64,000 nt of DNA from Glandiceps talaboti. Taxonomy: Eukaryota > Hemichordata > Enteropneusta > Spengelidae. A program made the position numbers and the translations under genes. The stretch is from the NCBI RefSeq assembly GCF_964340395.1, contig NC_135560.1, forward strand, positions 9,928,598-9,992,597, read 5' to 3'. Below are positions 26,447 to 40,299 of this stretch, in pieces. The notes under the pieces were generated by a model that worked only from the letters and a program-made list of their open reading frames with translations, had not been told where the DNA came from and did not search any database. Position 1 is the first letter of the stretch. Every line of letters begins with the position of its first letter.

Positions 26447-27705
26447 GTGTATGTGTGTGTGTATGGACGACTTAAACTCAAAAACTGCCAACCTGATTGC
26501 CTTGATATTTGGTGGGGACATTACTTGTGGGGTCTAGTTGGGAAATTGTTCAAATGAAAATGATTGCATCACAGGTGTGTGATTTGGTCCAAAAATGTGA
26601 TTTTTGTAAAAAAAACAAACCCAACTTAAACTCAGAAACTAATGGGCAGATTGGTGCGAAATTTGGTGGGAACCATCTTACGGGGGTGTAAAGTAAGATT
26701 TGTTCATGACATGATGATTCCATCAGTAATATGCAAATTAGGGCTAAAAATGTGTCTTTTTGTTAATAAATCTTTAATGTCAAAACTATTCAGCAGATTG
26801 AGCTGAAATTTAATGAGGATGCATCTGTGGTGTATAGATAAAGAAATATTAAGCATATAATGATGTCATGAGCGATATGCAAATTAGGTGTAAAAATGTG
26901 AATTTTGGTCAAAAATGTATATCTCAAAAAAGTTCTTGGTCAGTGAGACTGAAACTTGGTCTGATGTTTCTGGATATGTTATTCTGCAGATTTTGTTCAA
27001 AACATTTTGACCCAATTGGCCCTAGCAACCATGACCACGCCTTTAGCAACAGCCAGATGGGAGTACATTTTGGGCAAATAACATCATCTGATAGGCAAAT
27101 GAGTAAACATTCAAAAAATGTATGCAAATATCCTTAGCAACCATGACCACGCCCATAGCAACAGCCCAACGGTGATGTATTTCACAAAGAATAACCAGTG
27201 GGATTAATAGACAATTGAATAAACATTCAAAAAATGTATGCAATCTTGCCTAGCAACAAGACCACGTCCATAGCAACAGCCAAATAATTACATATTTTGC
27301 AATGATAACAACAGGAATTGATAGACAATTAATAATCATTCAAAAAATGTATTTAAATGTGCAAATGACCACCTATATCTAGAATGGCTCACCATGTATG
27401 ACACATTTTTAAAACTGTACAGTACAGTTGTGCTACAATGCCATTGGTGCTATTTTTTCATAAAACAATTTTATCATGGCTTCCTACTTGAAAAATCAAT
27501 GTATTGATGAAAATATGATTGGATTTCATATTAAATATGATTCTATTGATAACAGAATTGTGTTGATATACTTCCAGATGCAGAGTGTAGAATTGTTGCC
27601 ATGGATACAGATGATGAAGAAACACGACAGGTAATGATTAGTATCATGTGTTGTAGTTCTTAAATAATCCAAATGAAAAGTGCACAGTAAAATATGCTAA
27701 GATTG

Positions 27706-27742
<37 letters not shown>

Positions 27743-28465
27743 TAATATGTACGTTGATAATCCAAATCACATTCAGAAATTCAGAATTGTTATTTTGACG
27801 TAGCAGTTGCCCTTTTGATTAAGACTATACTGAAGGGATTGAAAATTAGCCCTTCAAACTTGACACAAGTTATCTGTTTCAAAATTTCAAATATGTTATG
27901 AGTACTAAAATTGTAACCAATACACACAACATACTTTTGATAAGGTGAGAGCTTTCGACTGCCAACTGACAGTATTGTTTACTCATGATAGAGGGCACTG
28001 TTTATGATCATGTCACAAAGTGACCCAATCATGTTGAATGCTCCCGTAGAGCTTACAGAGAAAGTACCATCCTCATGTCTGTTCAGGTTGTTAGGGCAGC
28101 TCTTGATATAAATGGCCTCTCTGATACCACATTTCTGCCAGTTAGACTCTCTACATAGTACTTTAACATCACTCCAATGGATCTGGTGTCCTTTCTCACA
28201 GATGTGTTGTGCTACTGTTGATGTTTTTTTTTTTTTACAGGCCATGTATGAAGTGTTAGATAAAGAAGAGACTCTGACGACTGAGTTAGAGAAATGCCAT
28301 GAGGAAGCTCTAGCCTCTGCCATTGATGAAGAAGCTTGTCTGTCTAAAGAAATAGAAGAAGAGGAAAATAAAGAAATTAATATAGAGACTGAGTACGAAG
28401 AAGACAGTGATCTAGGGGTAAGATGTGTGTGTGTGTGTGTGTGTATGTGTGTGTGTGTGTGTGTA

Positions 28466-28541
<76 letters not shown>

Positions 28542-31500
28542 AAATTTACTGTGTTTGACACCAATAATTTGCTATTTAGTAGAGATGATCACACTATGTC
28601 ACACAAGCTCAATAAATAAACTTAATTCATTTAGGGAGGGAGGGGTCTGGCATCAATTGCTCAACTTCATTTTTTCACTTCTAACCAACCCAAAATTAGA
28701 AAAATTTCACACATTCAATGAATATTCATGAGATGTTTTACAGTGAAGGGAATAAGCACCTAGGAATCATGAATATTCATTGTTCAACCATGAATAAGTA
28801 TTTCTCCTGACTCCCATGATGCAATGGCCCACAGGAAAGATACCCTATAAGGGCACAAGATAAACTCGATGTGTCTTGAAATCACAAGTTATTGTCGGTG
28901 ATATAAAATTATGAAATGACTCTCCAGAACCCATAGTTTATGAAAATGTCTCTATTTCCTGGAGTGGTGTCCCCCTTTAATAAAATGATGGCTATAATGC
29001 ATTCTGAGCAGTGCACCCTCGAATGAAAAACTAAATTTTTTTATTGAGAGTCAAATTGCTAAAAAGTAGTTTTCTTGTGAGTCACTACACAGTGAGAGAC
29101 GGGGAATACTAAATTGTAGTGGGTTACAAGAAATTGCTGTATGTCAGTGGAGTGTCAATTTGGCTTTAATGACGGGGATACTGATTCTCTCTGTACATGT
29201 ATAATCTAGCACAATCCTATGAATATACATGTATACTGACTGTACTTGTGTAATGTGTTGTGTTCAGAATACAGCCAGCTCTATGGAACTATCACAACGT
29301 TTAGACTGGACTGACATTGTTGAACAGTATGACTCTCGTGACACTGCATCATGGGCTGACATGGTCGAAGTTGAAGAACGTACACCAGGACATGCCTTGC
29401 ATATGCATGAAAAACTGTCATCACCTTCAAGAAAAAGGTACTAACAACTCTATAATTTGTTGCAATTTAAAAAAATCATGTTTTCATTTTCATATTGTCT
29501 ACTGGTAATAGTCAAATGCAGAATTGACTCTTGTTCAACATACTGCACCCGTCGTGTTAGCGCCCTCACTTGGGCAAGGGCCCAGTGCTTTTGTTTTAAC
29601 AAGGTTTTTTTTTTTTGACTCTTATTATTCCATTTCAATCTCTTGGTCAAGACTTCACATAATGCACAGTTTAAAGAGACTAACATGTTTTTATGCTGTA
29701 TTTGCTCTGTATTCTTAACAAATTTGATTACAGTGTTAAAGCTCTCTCCTGGTAAAAAGACAAATTGTCAATACAAAACCTAAGAATTAGTTAAAGATTA
29801 ATTTTTTCTCTCCAGCTGTAAACAGATAGACATATAAAACCAATATATTTGAGTTTTGCTATGTAACTGCACTCTTCAGTTCACTTTCTGCTGTACTAGA
29901 TGAGAAATCCAGCAAAATGAAAGACACCTCAACACAGGGTAGTAGGGGGGATGTATGAAGTCTGCTCTTTATAGCTAACACCACTGGGTTTATGACCCTT
30001 TCGATTCAATTCTAGTTGATTTCAAACTAATTGAAGTGAGGTTTTCTCCAGCCTAGAATAGTTGGACTTGAGGTTTGTTATTTGATTCACCGAGAATTCA
30101 GTATTAGTGTGTACGCAAACAAAAGGCAATTTTTTTTTTTGTCAGGTCAGTCAAAATGATTAACTGTTAAATAACGCTCGGTTTTCTTGTGCGTTACCAC
30201 AAAATAAAGGGAAGGGGAAACACCAAATCTTGATGTGTTACAAGAAATGATTTTGTCAGTGTCGTTTTAAATTGGCTGATCGACACCATGGACGTCCAAA
30301 GTTTACTTGTCTTTAATTCCTTTCTCTTTCCTTTCCATCTTCTATGTATACCTTAACAAAACTCTTCTTGTTACAGAACCAGGTAGGTCCGTTGATTTGT
30401 TGCACTGTTCTCCCAGTCACATACAGATAGAGTAATTGCAAATTTATCATCTCGATATCTGCACTATTGTACAAATACAACACTGGTAATCCAGCTGTCA
30501 GTTTACTCAGATAGAAGCAAACTAAATCTATTGTTCTTCAATGTGGTAGATTTAGCAAGTGGGTGATAGCGGTTCCTCTGTGTTGTGTGATTCTAATCAC
30601 CCTGTGATCAACATAGTGTAAACATTGGAAGTCCCAAAACAGCACAAGTTCATGTAACTCTAAGTAAACTTGTTTCTGAGACACCTCCCTACTGAGACTA
30701 TAATTAAACCAATGTCCAGCATTCAATAGCTTATCACTGTTGTATCAACATGTTGCAACAATAGTTTTAGTTTATGTCTATCTTAGAAAACCGAAGGCTC
30801 AACTACCAGGGTAATATGTCGCTTTTCGTCTTTACAAAATCACTGAAGTGATATTTTCTACTCTATATAATAGTCTCGGGAGGACAGTGTTGTTGTGTAA
30901 ACCAATAATCAGTGTGGGGTGAAGGTGGACTACATGAGTGGATAACACATTTTATCAATAATAACATCTTTACAATCATGCAGTCTGTGTTCTATCTAGC
31001 TGTTGGTATAGTAACAATAGAACGGTTAGTTGACACTTTAAGAAAGCTCACACTCATACTTTCATAACAAATGGTCTTTGGCTGCTGGTCATTTTTGGTG
31101 GTTGGTCATACATGTACTATAACAAGTGGTATACATGTATTTAACAAGGGACAAGGTACCATTAACCTCTGACCACTATATAGACAAGTACGATCACAAA
31201 GACTGAAATCTCATCGAAGTAAAACTTAAAAATGAAAAGCACATTCAATTAGTTTCCGAGCACTTCCTTTAACCTCAGGAAATTTGCATACTGAAGTTCA
31301 TTAAATATTGAAAGCTCTGCACTTGAATAAAGAATTAGTTTTGGTTTGGAGAGTTATACAGGACAGGTGCAGGGATTATTAAAGTTCCTTTCTTAGACAC
31401 CGACTTTTCATTTAATTAAATATAAGACTAGTCTGTTTGGATGCTAGAAATCAACAGTATACTTCGTTTCAGAGATACTTCCAAGCTGAAGAGTTCTCTC

Positions 31501-32516
31501 TGTTAGATTGTCCACAAAATCTGTGATATTAACGTACATGTTTATCAACTTTTTGACTGACTTTCGTTTTACTTCTAGGACTCGAGCTGAATCCCAGCGC
31601 CGACATGAAGAAAAACAAGCAAAGGCCCAGCAACTAAGGGAAAAACTACAAGAAGATAAGGCAAACAAATTGAGAAATCTAAACGAAAGGGTAATTATCA
31701 AATTCTAGTGATTCATCTTAATATACTCACCATTTTCAAATTTTATGAAGGAAATGAAACAACACAAAGAGAAATGCTGTGTAGTGTAGTTGAATTGCTT
31801 CTTGACAATACGTCAGATATTCAATTTGTCTATCTCCAGTATCATTTATGTAACAAACAAACAAAACCTAACAAAGCTACATGTATTTCGACCACTCGGT
31901 CGCTTGTTGTTCATGTTCTTAGTTTCTACCTTTACTTTACCATAGCTGTGACCTTGACTTTACATAAATGTTAATCTTGTGCTGTATCTTTATTAGCCGT
32001 ACCTTATCTTGACCCTTTTTGTCATGAAATCTTAAAAGATCATTCGTTAAATTACAAAAATGGTGACAATATAACTTACTACTTAGTACTTTAGCAGGCT
32101 AGTTTGAAAGGGCTCATTTGGAGATAGATTGGGACTTGCTTATCTAAAAGTGTATTTTATAACACAATGTAATGTATCCCAAGCTGATGATCTTGTTTCC
32201 ACTACAACTTAATTACACAGGAGATTTAATAACTTTCAGTGGGTGTAGTCAGTGTGGTGTGCTGCATTTAAAAATTGTACAATTTTGACATGTATGTATA
32301 TGTGTATGTATGTATGTATGTATGTATGTATGTATGTATGTATGTATGTATGTATGTATGTATGTATGTATGTATGTATGTATGTATGTATGTATGTATG
32401 TATGTATGTATGTATGTATGTATGTATGTATGTATGTATGTATGTATGTATGTATGTATGTATGTATGTATGTATGTATGTATGTATGTATGTATGTATG
32501 TATGTATGTATGTATG

Positions 32517-32550
<34 letters not shown>

Positions 32551-32593
32551 TGTGTGTATGTATCTATGTATCTATGTAATGTATGTGTGTGTT

Positions 32594-32624
<31 letters not shown>

Positions 32625-34932
32625 ATGTATGTATTTATGTATGTATGTTTATGGGCTGAATCTCAAAAATTTGTTTTAATACCATTTTCAGCTATACAAA
32701 CTCTTTCTGAAATTTAGTAGAAAACTCCACCTTGACAGATACAATCTTGATAATGATGCATCTGGTAATTCCATCAATTCATGAAGGTTACTGCTAAGAA
32801 TAGTATTATTAGATTTGTGTACTTTTCTTATCATAATGCCACATTACACTCCAAAGTACCATTTTGAATTTATCTGTCTCAACTCAGATCAAACACTCGA
32901 GATGAAATTATATGTTTTAAAAGTACCTAATAAATAACTCAATAATGTCATTTTAGTTACAATATAGTATTGTACCATAAAGGGATGGACAGATAACGAT
33001 CTTCTAAAACTACTCTGTGCAATTATTTTCTTCCCCGTCAATAGTTAGCTCTGCCATCATACCATTGATAATGCCATCAAGATAAGAGAAAATGATGTCT
33101 CTGACAGGTGGAGGATTTTTTCTGCGATAAAGTCACTTATTTTATTGATACAGTAATGATTGATAGTGTAATCTGTCAACAAACTGGGAATGTATTCTTT
33201 TAATTTCATTATCCAGAAATTATAGTCATTCCGGAGTTCTAATGTAAGGTTCGGGACCAATCTGATTAAAATCTGATGTAGTAAACTTGGCATGATTTCG
33301 TTATTTACCTCCTACTTTTATCGTCATTTGTTCTTTTTTGTTCTGTGAGCACCTTGTGTGTACATCTGACACAATACCATAAGAGTTCACGTACGAATCT
33401 TGTTCTTACATGTAGCCAACCAGAATCCATCTTACAATATGATAACACTCAACGATCAAAATTGAAACAAAGAGAACCACCTAACAATAACAATGACATC
33501 ATTTCTGCACTCTGTGCTCGAACTCTTTTCATACAGTGTTCTGAGGTATTGTGCGTGGAAGTTTTGGCATAAGATGCATTCTCATTGGTTGAGTAAATGC
33601 ACTCAGTACTTGCATTTTGTAAGAGAACTCCTTTTGGTATTGTCTCAGATATAGGTACAATGCACTCACAGAATAAATGACAATAAAAGTAGGGGGTAAA
33701 TAAAGAAATTGCACCTAGTTCACTACATCAGATTTTAACCAGATTTCTTTGGGACGTAAATAGAAAATTTGTTTTTATATCGCACTGTTCAAAACTGCTC
33801 AAAGTGCTGTGCAACTCTTACCCCTGGCATGGACCTACAGTGGCACAACCCAGTCTTTTTTATGCTTCCTCAACTCCCTGGTGAGCATACAATCTGTTCA
33901 GGCCTCTATAAGTGCATAGGATTAAAACATTCACATCACAATCTCTATTCTACTACATCACAAATAATATAGTTGGCTTGACGAGCACAATCATCATGTT
34001 CAAATCTTGCCCAAGCAATTAGGACACTTGGAACGAAATGGCAGTAGTGAAGCTCAAAATAGCAACTTACACATTCCAAGCCAGCTGTTCTAATGAACTG
34101 TTCAACCATCATGACTCTGACCACCATGACATTTTGGGACTCAGAGTGTATATTTGAAGCAAGTGATTAATTTTTAAAAGCTATATATTTTTTTGAAACT
34201 ATCTGTTTTACTTGAGGAGAATCTGGTCAAATTTGATACATTCAACCAATGCTCAAAACGCTGGCAAAATGTGGTACCAAGACATGCTTTACTCCAGAGG
34301 AAACACTAGGTTGGAATCTCGGTAGATTTTAACTGTAGATTCTTACCATTTTGCCATCAATCTACAAGCATTTCCAAGTCACAGTTTATGGAACGAATTG
34401 TATTTATATTCCTGAAAATGAACAAAAAAAGTCACATAACTACAGAAAATTATATGATATTAAACTCTAAATTAATGACAAAAAGTGTACAAAAATTAAA
34501 TTTTCACTTTGTTTTTTCTATTGCTGTATAATTGAATAGATAAATGAAGTCAGAGCCTGGAAGGACGAATTGTTCCAGCAAAGGAAAAAAGAAATGGACG
34601 AGAAACTTCAAAGAGCTGAAGAAAAGAGGATGATACAACTACAAGCTGTTGTCAAGAAAGCACAGGAAGAGGAAGCAAAGGTACTATTTGATGACTGGGC
34701 TTGAGAGTGATTGGTGATAGGTAAAAAAGGTGATATGACAGAACCCCTATGTCACATGAGTACAAATGTGGTGTACTCAGGGGTTTTGCATGTGGTGCTC
34801 TTTAGCTTTGTGGCTGTGCTTTCACATGTGTTGGCAGGAAAATGATCGTGTGGAGAATGGGGGAGTTTGATTGATAGGGGTACAGTGTCAGTGTTGTTAG
34901 TAGAGATCTAGGGAACATCATATGGTATGTAT

Positions 34933-34968
<36 letters not shown>

Positions 34969-37900
34969 GTGTGTGTGTGTTTGTAGGTGTGTGTGTGTGT
35001 GTAGGTGTGTAGGTGTGCGTTTGTACACTCAAATGTTTCAAATGTAAAAATGATTAAGTTCAGTCAGACTATTGTTGACATTTCTACCTCATAGGTGAAT
35101 GAAATAGCTTTCATCAACACACTAGAAGCCCAAAACAAAAGACATGAAATTATGACACGACATGAAGTGAACGAAGCAAGGCTACAAGACATCCAGGAAG
35201 AAAGACAACGAAGACAGGAAGAAAAAGCTGCAAAGGAAGAAGCAGCACAGGTCAGTAAAAAATGTCAAGAATTTCAAATTTTGTATTCAGGTATGGGTAT
35301 TAGATATAAATTATTATACAGTGTCAGGTAATTACAGCTGATTAGACAGAAGACAGGACCATCGTGTTAAAGAGAGAATTCACCCAAAAAGATTACTTCT
35401 ATGACTCTCACTTGGATATGAATAAGTCAAAACTGACCAAAAATGTTCATCAGCTTGGTAGATCGAATGATTTACAAAATAAAATCACACAAGCAGTTCA
35501 AAGTTTTTAGTATTGAGCTTTCGATCTCTCGTGATCTTGGTCGATGAACTACCTAACATCTACAATTGACTGGTCATACTGCTAACTAGTGGTCAGCTGT
35601 TAACTATTTGTCATTCTGATGAGGATTGTTGACCAAGACAGATCAAAAGCTCAATGCTAAAAACTTTGAACTGCTTGTGTGTTTATACCCTTTGTAAATC
35701 ATACATCAGAACTGTTTTCTGCTTAGTTAGCATTGATATTAAAAATGTTTGCTTATAATTTTTCGAAATGGTTGTTTGGTGGAAATTCAAAATTTTGAGT
35801 TGCATATTGGACCGTGAGTATGAGTCTTGGAATTAATTATCAGTATAAACACAGAACCAGCTACATGTGAACAATTTTTGCTCACCCACAACTTAACTTA
35901 GGTTCAGTAGTGGTAATGGTGTGGTGAAATTTCTGTGTGTCTGTGTGTGTGTGCTTGTGTGTGCGTGCATGCTTGAGTGCGTGTGTTTGTGCATGCGTGT
36001 TAAGGACTTAAAGTCAAAAACAGCCTGATCCATTGCCTTGAGATTTGGTGGAGACATTACTGTGGGTATCTAGTTGTAAAATCAAATGAAAGTGATCTGA
36101 TTAGCAGTTTTCAAGTTATGTCCAAGGGAGTGGTTTTCTATCAAAATAATCATACTTTTACAGTGGAAGTGTATGAGGTATGGTCATATAATGTTACATA
36201 ATCATGTGGCTAAAGTACATGGGATGTTCCATTATCCTGTAGGGGGTTTTCATGTTTGAAGTGTGTGTCAGACAGTTGTACACATTGGCAGTATTTTTTA
36301 CATTTTGTAGGAGAGAAGAAGAGCTTTAGAGGAGGAACGACTAGCTAAGTTAGAAGCTATGCAGAGACACAGAGAAGATCAACAAGCTAAAATCGGTGAA
36401 ATTAAAGTACAGAGAGATAAAGCTAGAGATGTCATGGCTAAAGAGAAGGCCAGGTGAATGTCATTGAGACACATTCTTTAAATATAAGATGATTAAAAAT
36501 CAGTGTTTTTGCTAAGGTCAGGGAAGCCTGATAGCAGAATGGGGGAAATACATGTATGGTATACAACTTGTATACTTGTTTCCCATACACCATAATTTTA
36601 GGGAGCCCTGGTAAAATACTAGTACCTTGGGAACTAAGGTACGTTTTACCTACTTACCACCTTTAACAAAAACATTGGTAGGAATCTCTAGTAAATGACT
36701 GGGGAACTCAGGTAGATTTTACCTACTTACCACCCTTACCAAAAGCATTGGTCTTGAACCTTGGTAAAATGACAAGGGGAGTCAGGTAGATTTTCCCTAC
36801 TTACCACCCTTACCAAAAACACTGAAACTACAGACTCATAATTTGGTTCTAGCAGTACTTCTAACAGTTTATAACTTAATCCTTAGAGGTGCCAGAGACT
36901 CTTACAGGCTGCCCCTATGTGTACTTGAGTCTAGTATCTGTGATATTACATGACAGCTGTCATACCCTGTGTTTACTTGAATCCAGTATCTGTATCTGTG
37001 ATATTCATTCATTCTGTTACTACAGGGATAGAGAAATCAGACTGGCTGCTCTAGATGCTGCACAGAAAGCCAAGGAAGAAGAGATTCAGAAGAAAATACA
37101 GCAAAAGGTGAAGACACGTTCTTTATTCATTTATTGAATATTCATTCAGTCCATTTATACTTGACCCTCATTTACATGATACTCCAAATAAGTTAGGGAC
37201 AATTGAACAATGTCATACAAGCTCAATAAATGAATGTCATCGATTGATACGGAGGGAGGGGGTCTGGCGTCAATGCAATTGCTGAATTTCACTTCTGCAC
37301 TTCTAACCAAATTTCGAAAGCTTTGACACCTTCAATGATAGCAGTTCTGTATTTACTACTGAGATGTTGATAAGTTACTTCTAATGTGACATACAGTGCT
37401 GAGTTTCAGATTAGTATTTTCATGTGTTTAATACCATGTGTTTGTATTTTATAAATTGTGGGGGTGTGACCACTACATTTTCTTACCATTGTTTACGTCA
37501 TATGTTAATGTGTTGATGTTGCACTTGTGAATGTTCCTTTAGAGGGAGGGGATTTTGCTTCATTCGTTTATTGAGTTAGTGAGACATTGCGTGATCTTCT
37601 CTTAGTACCAATAACTTGTCCAGATCCTTGTGCATAGAATGTATATATTAACAATAGTATAAATAACGATAGATATTTTATTGATCCCACATATTGTGGA
37701 AATTGAAAAAAACTGCCAACAGTTAACTACATATCTGCAAACAACACAAGAATGACATGCTAGACCCATCAAGGTACATACAACTTGGCACATTAACTTG
37801 TAGACACAATTCAGATTCGGATTAAATTTTCGGTGTGATAAACAGTTGCCTGCCTGACAGATTTATAGAAAAAGTTTGTCCAGAACAAACTTATGGTATG

Positions 37901-40165
37901 ATTCAATGCAGTCCTTATGACTTTACTGATAGAATAACCCTTATGCGAGAACCTGGGATTTGAAACCTTGGCCTTTAACAGCAGCTACACAAAAATGATC
38001 ACTCATCTGAAATATGTTTATGCTTCCCATTTATGTCTGTAGTATGATGAAAGCAGTAAAAGACATTCCAAGTTGATTGAAGAAAGACGTGAGAAAGCAA
38101 TGGAGCTGAGCAGACTGAGGAGTTTCGCTTCAAGTGATATTGCACCCCAACATAAGCCTTACAAGAGGAAGAAATTATGTAATATGTGTAATGTACTGGT
38201 ATGTATAATGTATAACTGTCTTTCATGATGAATTGAGTCATCCACGAGGTGTTCAGTATTCAAAATACATTGCTTTCCCACCACCATATTGGATTATCCC
38301 ACAATCCTTTGTGATGTCAGAGGTCATAGGGCACCTGGTCAATTATGTTGTATCATGATCTTTAATTGATGACAGTTCAGAAATATCTGTTAAAAGTGAT
38401 ATTTTGTGCAACAAAGATTTGTGAGTTTTGGTATTAGTCCCTGCTATACAAAGCATTCTAATATTCCGTAGTATTCTGATTAAACATAGTAGGGACACAT
38501 TTGAAATGATGGAGTCTGGAAAGATTAAAATGTATCCCTTTGAGTTCATCCCTGTCTGGGACGTGGTGGACACTGTAGGTTACCATGATATATATAGGGG
38601 TTCATTCTTAGCTAGTTATGTCAACTTTTGAGTTGACTCTAATCTAATAACCCAACATAAAAACCTCAAATATGAACGGTTGTGTCAGCCCAGAGTTGGG
38701 TTAAAACTTAAATTAGGTCAGCTAAAGGTTTAGACCCAATATAACTTTTATGTGGACACAAAATTCCATTTTGTTACATAAGTGTGTTTAATAATAATAA
38801 TAATGATAATAATAATCTTTATTGTCCATTTGTTAAAAACATATGGAAAATTTCCTTTTGGCAAATTTTACATTTCAGTTTCCTAGAGAAGGAGGGTTTC
38901 CAGGGTCAAAGTTCAGGGTTACTTCAAAATGATTGAAACAAATGAAGGCTATGCTAATATTGGATGATTTTGGTATATGATGTATGTCGACACCGAGTCA
39001 AGTACAAAATACAATGTGAATGGGGCCTAAAATTCAGCTTATCAGTTTTACTACTTATGTCGCCTTAGGGTGAAACTCACATTTATAGTCTGAACGTAGC
39101 TATATACATCTCTAAATCTCTAACAACATGTTTATATTTATCCATAGATTCCATCTGAAGTATATCTCCTAAGTCATTTACATGGCAAAAAACACAAGGA
39201 GACAGTGCAAGAAAGTTTAAAAGGCAAAACAGTGACTGAAGAAGAGGAGGTAGGCCATTTTCTTATTTTATTCCGGCAAAGCCCTTGGAAAGATTCAGGA
39301 ATTTCAAGCTATTCCTGAAGACTTCTTAGTTTACAAGTACATCTGTAATACTAATAGTAGGAAGTGACTTGGAGCTGTTGTTCATTCACATATATTGTAT
39401 AAGACTCTGTGATAATGGTATTGTTTAACCATGGAAAATCTGGAAAATCTTTGAAATGCCTGAAAACTCTACTTTATGCTAATGATAACAGTAACCACAA
39501 TAAAAGTGTTACTTGCTTTAAAAAAATTGTCTAGAGTATTTATTGGTGCACATAATGTGTGTATGCAGGAACACTTTCATCCTGTATGAAAATGTATTTT
39601 GATGAAGGTTTTGATTATGACTAATAGCATGTCAAAGTGAATTGTGCAATATGACAGAATCCCATGACATGCGAGTGCAAGCGTGGCGTACTCAGGTATT
39701 TGCACGAGTGCTTGTAGTGTTCTCTGTGCCCGTACTTTCATATTGAGTGAGTGCAGTAGAAATCTCTGCAAGCATGAGTGCAAATACTCCTGAGTACCCA
39801 CACTGAAACTCACATAGCATGGGGTTCTACAAATCTGACAAGGACAGTAACAATTACCAAATGTGTTAGATAGAAAGTAAGAGTTACATTACAGTATAAA
39901 CTTGTATTAAAACTCTGTTTCATTTCTCTTTGGTAGGAGAATCATTCACTGAAGCAAATAATTGATGCTCCGGAAGATGGACATGATCCACAACTCATTG
40001 CAGAGAAAGAAAGACACAAGGCATTCCGGAAAAGAGCACGAAAAATCAGACAGAGGATGACATCAAAAGGCAAAATATATGAAAGCAGTGTCCAGATGAA
40101 AGTAGGAACAGAGTCTGACAATAAATCAAAGTAAGTGAAGGTGAAATAGTTGATGGAATACGAAC

Positions 40166-40202
<37 letters not shown>

Positions 40203-40207
40203 GACGT

Positions 40208-40249
<42 letters not shown>

Positions 40250-40254
40250 ACCCA

Positions 40255-40299
<45 letters not shown>

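Larger units (their letters stand above)
29438..34539. other. SCAPER introns 10 and 11
   Basis: Apart from exon 11, the possible microexon, the (TATG)n tract at 32289-32648 and the dispersed repeat at 33868-34130, this is AT-rich DNA in which I recognise nothing. An open frame on the minus strand at 33293-33057 (78 codons) matches no family I know. Confidence 0.5.

Noticed and set aside
27979-28323. 114-codon minus-strand ORF as a host gene
   Set aside because: Half is antisense to SCAPER exon 9, and the other half is a Penelope-like remnant.
32252-32679. Three long plus-strand ORFs of Met-Tyr-Val-Cys repeats
   Set aside because: They are all translations of a (TATG)n microsatellite, open in every frame because TATG has no stop triplets in that strand. 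Not genes.
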